A stretch of 64,000 bases of DNA from Clostridiaceae bacterium (GTDB lineage Bacteria; Bacillota; Clostridia; Oscillospirales; Acutalibacteraceae): NCBI GenBank assembly GCA_016296885.1, contig JAEDHT010000006.1:1-64000 (forward strand), in the 5' to 3' direction. Position 1 is the stretch's first letter. Each line of letters starts with the position of its first letter. The notes beneath the pieces are model-generated. The model was not told where the DNA came from, searched no databases, and saw nothing but the letters and a program-made list of their open reading frames with translations. Both the position numbers and the translations under genes were made by a program. Positions 61,201 to 64,000 of the stretch are shown in pieces.

Positions 61201-61345
61201 GTGGAACATATCCCTTTTCATAATATTGCTTACGCACATTTGCAAGAACATTGGAATTTGGTCTTTCAATGTCAAATGGTGTTACCGATACAAGCAATAT
61301 GTGAGTATTTGTTCGATCAAAAGTCTTGATATATTGTTCATTCAT
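58256..61345 (-). CDS. large MORN-repeat protein
   Basis: A 1029-residue protein without signal peptide or membrane helix, so probably cytosolic. Residues 1-280 form a unique N-terminal domain (HILLVSVTPFDIERPNSNVL) with many aromatic residues; I do not recognise it. Residues 290-600 are an extremely acidic Asp/Asn/Gln/Tyr linker with five 13-residue repeats. Residues 605-1000 hold about 16 MORN repeats of the YxGExKxGxxxGxG type (YEGEYKDDKRNGFGVYYY, YDGEFENGIKNGTGNLY). MORN arrays bind lipids or act as scaffolds. ATG 61345 follows GAGGGG and a good promoter. Function unknown; a membrane-associated scaffold is the best guess. Confidence 0.75.
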   Translation of the reverse strand: MNEQYIKTFDRTNTHILLVSVTPFDIERPNSNVLANVRKQYYEKGYVPQGKVTETWGGSKCKYLYSLSKNLPLRWRKYEKNVLVESINISSDHYIIETINSVDFFAQKKTYFSREHDWMKTEYFTWDQVGPAKTVKCHFSSNNINLLLIEKGVETILYPCLMPDSELEMQKMRDLTQVPEVSAHTTDGYFYYAPYEEAINWGRTLLKLKSEFRAEPESYDKNVDRENGFYVDIDAVENLNGEYKINIPMNAGELEARFDEEYESVDIGRVKPKNSGNYETPRIIAKNRPDENVSNGTNVPDNYYNDMLNDIYDNSDEYAFGYDNNLGYQDMPEYDNGEQFGQDMYGYDDGEQFGQDMPEYDNRGQFAQDMSEYDNDGQFGQDMPEYDNGDQFAQEYADYPYDEQYLNTEDVPMPEYGMMDTQGDYIDDMLYQDQPYNDIDMPMADDYYGQADVNEYQVGEVPQVDMTQYQEEPDNMVDDFDLLGDRIEDTSTDNIETENNIDTQDNLFDNGIWNDTPDTNDDDMFGQFMQDVDVPYDNAIDESQQFVIPENNDEMIDEKIDETNVEPSQYDIPTEQALLEQPMEEPDNNIGYIVDKIISVSPTKSYYYIGDLSQGNRDGFGRTFMASGRTAYEGEYKDDKRNGFGVYYYKSGKLCHMGSWKKNKRNGFGVALNNTHDMMRIGRWENNELVGMETVFDAEGNMLFAGYKEDGIKNGAGLTVTSDGGFEVSRYKDDVAMDTSAIFDRNGKLVYNGAIKGGEKNGFGISFRDDGTIEYSGMWKDGIYHGEGRLCKENGEVIEGNFNNGKSSGFCRCISSNGEPYYIGELRDGVKHGKGRLYENGVLIYDGEFENGIKNGTGNLYKSGELVYSGELVNGIRSGFGTQVDLDSVYTGLWENDVYNGIGLYLNSNKEGYVGCFTNGKPDGRVNLIQNGIVIAECIFKNDACVFMRRYSNDGKYLVYEGSVRDGVSNGMGREYNEFGEVVFEGLYKLGKPYKNAKIIIREIEPLPECEMLSGTDYELYRYPNAINE
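60161..60355 (-). repeat. 39-bp tandem repeat, five units
   Basis: Encodes residues 331-395 of the MORN protein as five copies of a 13-residue unit like MPEYDNGEQFGQD. Copies differ at a few positions, so the array has expanded by slippage or recombination and then drifted. Confidence 0.8.
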
Positions 61346-61378
61346 GGCATCAGCCCCTCTACATTTGTATACAAAATG

Positions 61379-61407
61379 ATTATATTATAAAACAGTTCTT
61401 TTTTCAA
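61379..61407 (-). promoter_or_regulatory. SigA promoter of the MORN gene
   Basis: Minus strand TTGAAA (61407-61402), 17 bp, TATAAT (61384-61379). Confidence 0.65.
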
Positions 61408-61534
61408 TAAAGATTAAGAACTTTTTTGCATATTTTGTTACAATAAAAAAATAATTTAAGCGATATAACAAATCTTTTCTAAAACATACGATAAAAGAGT
61501 AATAACAGCCAACATAAAAGGGGGCTGGATTTAC

Positions 61535-61588
61535 AAAAAATTCTCCTTGCATTGCACTTCACAATGTGTTGCAAATCAAAGGAGAATT
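61535..61588 (-). terminator. terminator of the acetyltransferase gene
   Basis: AATTCTCCTT (61539-61548) pairs with AAGGAGAATT (61579-61588), with partial inner pairing. Six T follow on the minus strand. Confidence 0.7.
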
Positions 61589-61645
61589 AATTTTAAATAA
61601 AATTTCATATTTAATTATGCTCGTGAGGTTTAGCATATAGATTAT

Positions 61646-62290
61646 TTATCTGTTATTCAGATTTTCTATTAGTTCTTCAAGCTTTTCTGCAAATTTACCT
61701 ATATGTATTCCATCTATAAATTTATGATTAACTTCTAACGAAATGTTTAATTTTACGCTTTCGCTCTGTTTTGTATATTTGCCCCATGCAATTCTTGGTA
61801 TAGAATCATCAAGTGCATCCTTTGAGATCATATCACGTTCATTTGTAAGCGCTGTTAGTTCTATCCAAGGCAATGAGGATATGTATATTAGATTGTCGCC
61901 CTCCTCCGCCATATCAATAAAATGAGCTTGATTTTTACTCTTTTGGGAGGCTTCTGAACAAAATGACCTTATATCGTGCCCACAGCATGGCATGGTAACA
62001 ATATGAAAATTTTCACTATCCTTATGCATATCAGTGAAACTTGGGAGTCTTTCATCATAATATATTATTTCGCCATTCATGGCACCATAATGAAAAGCCT
62101 CTACTTCATTTATTGCCCTTGTGCAGATATAAACCATAGAATAATAAAAAGATAGCTTATTTTCTTTTACAAATTTATATAGTTTTGTAATATCTACCGT
62201 AAATGTAATCATATAAAATGGATGTGATATTTCGGAGAAAAAATCATATATTTCCCGTCTGTTCCATTCCTCTTTATTTATGATCTTCAT
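61646..62290 (-). CDS. chloramphenicol acetyltransferase-like protein
   Basis: A 214-residue protein of the type A CAT family. It transfers acetyl from acetyl-CoA, with catalytic His189 and structural Asp193 in NHKFIDGIHIGKF, which satisfies the HxxxDG motif. Other family marks are HPFYMITFTVDITKLYKFVKE and the SFTDM segment. True CAT enzymes give chloramphenicol resistance, but many chromosomal relatives in gut Clostridia act on unknown substrates, and resistance cannot be claimed from sequence. ATG 62290 follows GAGGGG. Single gene with its own terminator. Confidence 0.8.
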   Translation of the reverse strand: MKIINKEEWNRREIYDFFSEISHPFYMITFTVDITKLYKFVKENKLSFYYSMVYICTRAINEVEAFHYGAMNGEIIYYDERLPSFTDMHKDSENFHIVTMPCCGHDIRSFCSEASQKSKNQAHFIDMAEEGDNLIYISSLPWIELTALTNERDMISKDALDDSIPRIAWGKYTKQSESVKLNISLEVNHKFIDGIHIGKFAEKLEELIENLNNR

Positions 62291-62320
62291 TTATAAAATC
62301 CCCTCACGCTGAATTGTTAA

Positions 62321-62363
62321 AAAACAGGCGACTGAAAGGAAATCTCTCAGCCGCCATTTTTTT
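62321..62363. terminator. bidirectional terminator
   Basis: GGCGACTGA (62327-62335) pairs with TCAGCCGCC (62347-62355), one mismatch, with T runs on both strands. It ends the second dockerin nuclease gene on the minus strand. Confidence 0.75.
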
Positions 62364-62371
62364 AGTATAAA

Positions 62372-64000
62372 TTAGCCTATTTTTGCAATCATTCTTTGTA
62401 TCATTACAACGTCCTCAAGAGTAATCTCTCCATCGCCATTAATATCTGCATTTACCATGCCAAGATCAGACAATGTTTTTACAAGCTTTGCTATATACTT
62501 TTGAGTTAGAACTACATCTTCCATATCAACCTTTGAATCACAGTTTACGTCGCCCGGTAAAGATATGGTTGGTCTGTCCTGATTGTCACTGTCAATATCT
62601 GTATCCACATCAGATTCTGTGTTTACATCATTTTCTGTGTCATCATTATTATCCAAATCGCTGTCAAGATTGGATTCGCTATCTGTTGTAACATCAGAGT
62701 CTGTTGTAGGCTCTTCAGGATCAACTTCCTCATCGCTGTCGGTATCTACAGCATCTCCTATAAAATAGTCAGAGGAAGATGAAACTCTAACCTGAACAGT
62801 ATTGCTATAGATATATGGCACACAGCAAACATTTACAACATCCCCTGCGCTAATACCATCAGGATACTCTGCAGGCTTAAAGCAGTTAAGCTCATTGCCA
62901 TCCTCATCTGTTAGGGTAATATTTGAGCTGTCATATTCACCCAGAGTTACATCCCTTAGCACTACAACTGTAGAAAGGTTATCCTTTAAATTGTAAAAAT
63001 CACATTCTACTGCTGGGATAGGTTTGTTATTTCTAGAAATAGTTTTCACAGTGGAAGGCATTTTAATCTGTCGAACACTTTGATGCTCTGACACAGCACC
63101 ATACACCTCAACAACTGAATTCATCTCATATTTGCCGGCTAAAACACCCGACTGATCATATAACTGGAAGCTATGCACTTCGCCGTCTTCGTCTACTTCT
63201 TCAAGAATAACAGTGCTATCACCATAAATATAAGCAACCTGTCCTCTAGTGGTTATCACTTTGCCTACACGAGTATTCTTTGCCTCTTCAAGAGTAATAT
63301 AGTTCGCAGGCTCTGTATCAGATGTTGGTGTGTTATCAGTATCAGGAGATGGCTTTTCTGTACCGGAATTATCGTCGCTATCAGTATCGTAGATAATATC
63401 ACCCGATGTACCATTACCCCAGATAACATTGATAAGATCTGGACAGTCTATATATGGATTGCGGTTGCCCTGATAATCATGTGCAACATTGTTTCTGTTG
63501 ATTTCATAATCATCAACAGGATCAATGGCATTCCACTTTACAAGTGTGTCATATCCGCCAACCATAACTTTATCTATCAGATTGTATAATGATCCATAAT
63601 GCGTTACCATATAGGCATAAATACGAGCTATATCGCCTTTGTATTCATCTACAACCTCCATAGTATGATCATCGCCAATATAAGCCACTACATAACTACT
63701 ACAGTTGTCGTTGCAATAATATGGTTCTCCACCTTTTGCATCACCATATGGAAAACTACCATGAACAGAATTATCATCATTATAGGTAGGCCTAATATGG
63801 TGGAGATCATTTCCTCCGCCTGATTTGCCATATAAACCGCCGGACTTTGACTGTGGCCAAACGTGCTCACGGTTCCAATTGCTAGACGTTGTATAATCGT
63901 TTGTATAGAAGAGCCTAAAACCCGAATTTGTGTCATTTGCCAGTCTCTCTGACTTCTTATACATAGCTGCAAGAGAGCTACTGCCCGTGCCTGAATAGCT
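62372..64000 (-). CDS. secreted endonuclease I-type nuclease with OB-fold-like domain and dockerin (N-terminus cut off)
   Basis: The frame stays open to the right edge, so the signal peptide and first part of the nuclease lie outside the window. The visible part starts ...GTGSSSLAA before MYKKSERL. The endonuclease I active site is NREHVWPQSKSG and NDLHHIRP, then EINRNNVAHDYQGNRNP. A middle region (ITTRGQVAYIYGDSTVILEE..., VVVLRDVTLGEYDSSNITL) reads like two OB-fold-type nucleic-acid-binding domains. A long Asp/Ser/Thr linker leads to a type I dockerin (DVNCDSKVDMED and DINGDGEITLED). It is a second, clearly different dockerin nuclease in the same 13 kb. Confidence 0.85.
   Translation of the reverse strand, partial: SYSGTGSSSLAAMYKKSERLANDTNSGFRLFYTNDYTTSSNWNREHVWPQSKSGGLYGKSGGGNDLHHIRPTYNDDNSVHGSFPYGDAKGGEPYYCNDNCSSYVVAYIGDDHTMEVVDEYKGDIARIYAYMVTHYGSLYNLIDKVMVGGYDTLVKWNAIDPVDDYEINRNNVAHDYQGNRNPYIDCPDLINVIWGNGTSGDIIYDTDSDDNSGTEKPSPDTDNTPTSDTEPANYITLEEAKNTRVGKVITTRGQVAYIYGDSTVILEEVDEDGEVHSFQLYDQSGVLAGKYEMNSVVEVYGAVSEHQSVRQIKMPSTVKTISRNNKPIPAVECDFYNLKDNLSTVVVLRDVTLGEYDSSNITLTDEDGNELNCFKPAEYPDGISAGDVVNVCCVPYIYSNTVQVRVSSSSDYFIGDAVDTDSDEEVDPEEPTTDSDVTTDSESNLDSDLDNNDDTENDVNTESDVDTDIDSDNQDRPTISLPGDVNCDSKVDMEDVVLTQKYIAKLVKTLSDLGMVNADINGDGEITLEDVVMIQRMIAKIG

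Larger units (their letters stand above)
61346..61645. other. gene-free stretch
   Basis: Holds the MORN gene promoter (61379-61407), about 120 AT-rich bases in which I see nothing, and the terminator of the acetyltransferase gene (61535-61588). Confidence 0.5.

Noticed and set aside
61646..62290. Claim of chloramphenicol resistance
   Set aside because: The HxxxDG motif shows the fold only; many relatives do not act on chloramphenicol, and there is no mobile element or resistance context.

Overview
The window is AT-rich DNA from a Gram-positive, endospore-lineage Clostridia bacterium, most likely an Oscillospiraceae/Ruminococcaceae gut anaerobe. The signs are spoIIR, class B sortases, a VanW-family protein, LytR-CpsA-Psr and M23 cell-wall proteins, four type I dockerin proteins, very large secreted proteins built of InlB-type repeats, an RNase P RNA with the usual bacterial core, strong SigA-type promoters and purine-rich ribosome binding sites. 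There are no phage, transposase, integrase or CRISPR genes. Housekeeping genes and secreted or accessory genes alternate.

Layout. 1-6.6 kb: ackA and tmcAL diverge from an overlapping promoter pair, followed by a DUF1015 protein, a flavin reductase-rubredoxin fusion, a D-2-hydroxyacid dehydrogenase and a small DUF6465-like protein behind a perfect consensus promoter. 6.9-10.4 kb: a surface-anchoring locus with an 84-residue sortase substrate, two class B sortases and an LCP protein. 10.5-16 kb: a DUF1292 gene, a probable 6S RNA, then a compact run of genes: secreted dockerin/InlB protein, Ser-rich lipoprotein, HPr-kinase-like ATPase, PqqD-like peptide-recognition protein, ER-type signal peptidase-like protein and zinc-ribbon membrane protein, with DUF378 after them. 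This run is my best candidate for an undescribed peptide or protein maturation system. 16-24.3 kb: VanW protein, M23 peptidase, and an operon of ribF, an ABC exporter, an M20 amidohydrolase and a radical SAM protein.

24.4-36.6 kb: two giant secreted proteins on the minus strand. One is a clan GH-A-like glycosidase with InlB repeats; the other has leucine-rich repeats, a VWA-like region and InlB repeats. They share a C-terminal domain. A 51-codon peptide gene with a strong ribosome binding site lies between them. 36.8-37.2 kb (and again at 58.1 kb): palindromic intergenic repeats. 37.2-42 kb: yitT, mrnC, obgE, an M24 peptidase, yqeG and rpsU. 42-48.5 kb: gltX, glnS, ispE, spoIIR, rnpB, a DivIC/FtsB-like gene and an S1-domain gene.

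48.5-64 kb: accessory and secreted genes. These are a nucleotidyltransferase of the NTP_transf_5 type, a 50-residue membrane peptide, an acyltransferase, two dockerin-tagged endonuclease I-type nucleases (the second runs off the window end), a dockerin-tagged GH25 lysozyme, a 1029-residue MORN-repeat protein and a CAT-like acetyltransferase, with ruvX, a HAD phosphatase and degV between them. The dockerin-tagged lysozyme and nucleases could together act on the walls and DNA of other bacteria. Several genes have unusual translation starts: a short leader ORF ending in ATGA at ackA, a leader hairpin or leader ORF at gltX, and terminator-like hairpins that contain the ribosome binding site at spoIIR and at the DUF378 gene. 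All function calls come from reading motifs by eye; no database search was run.
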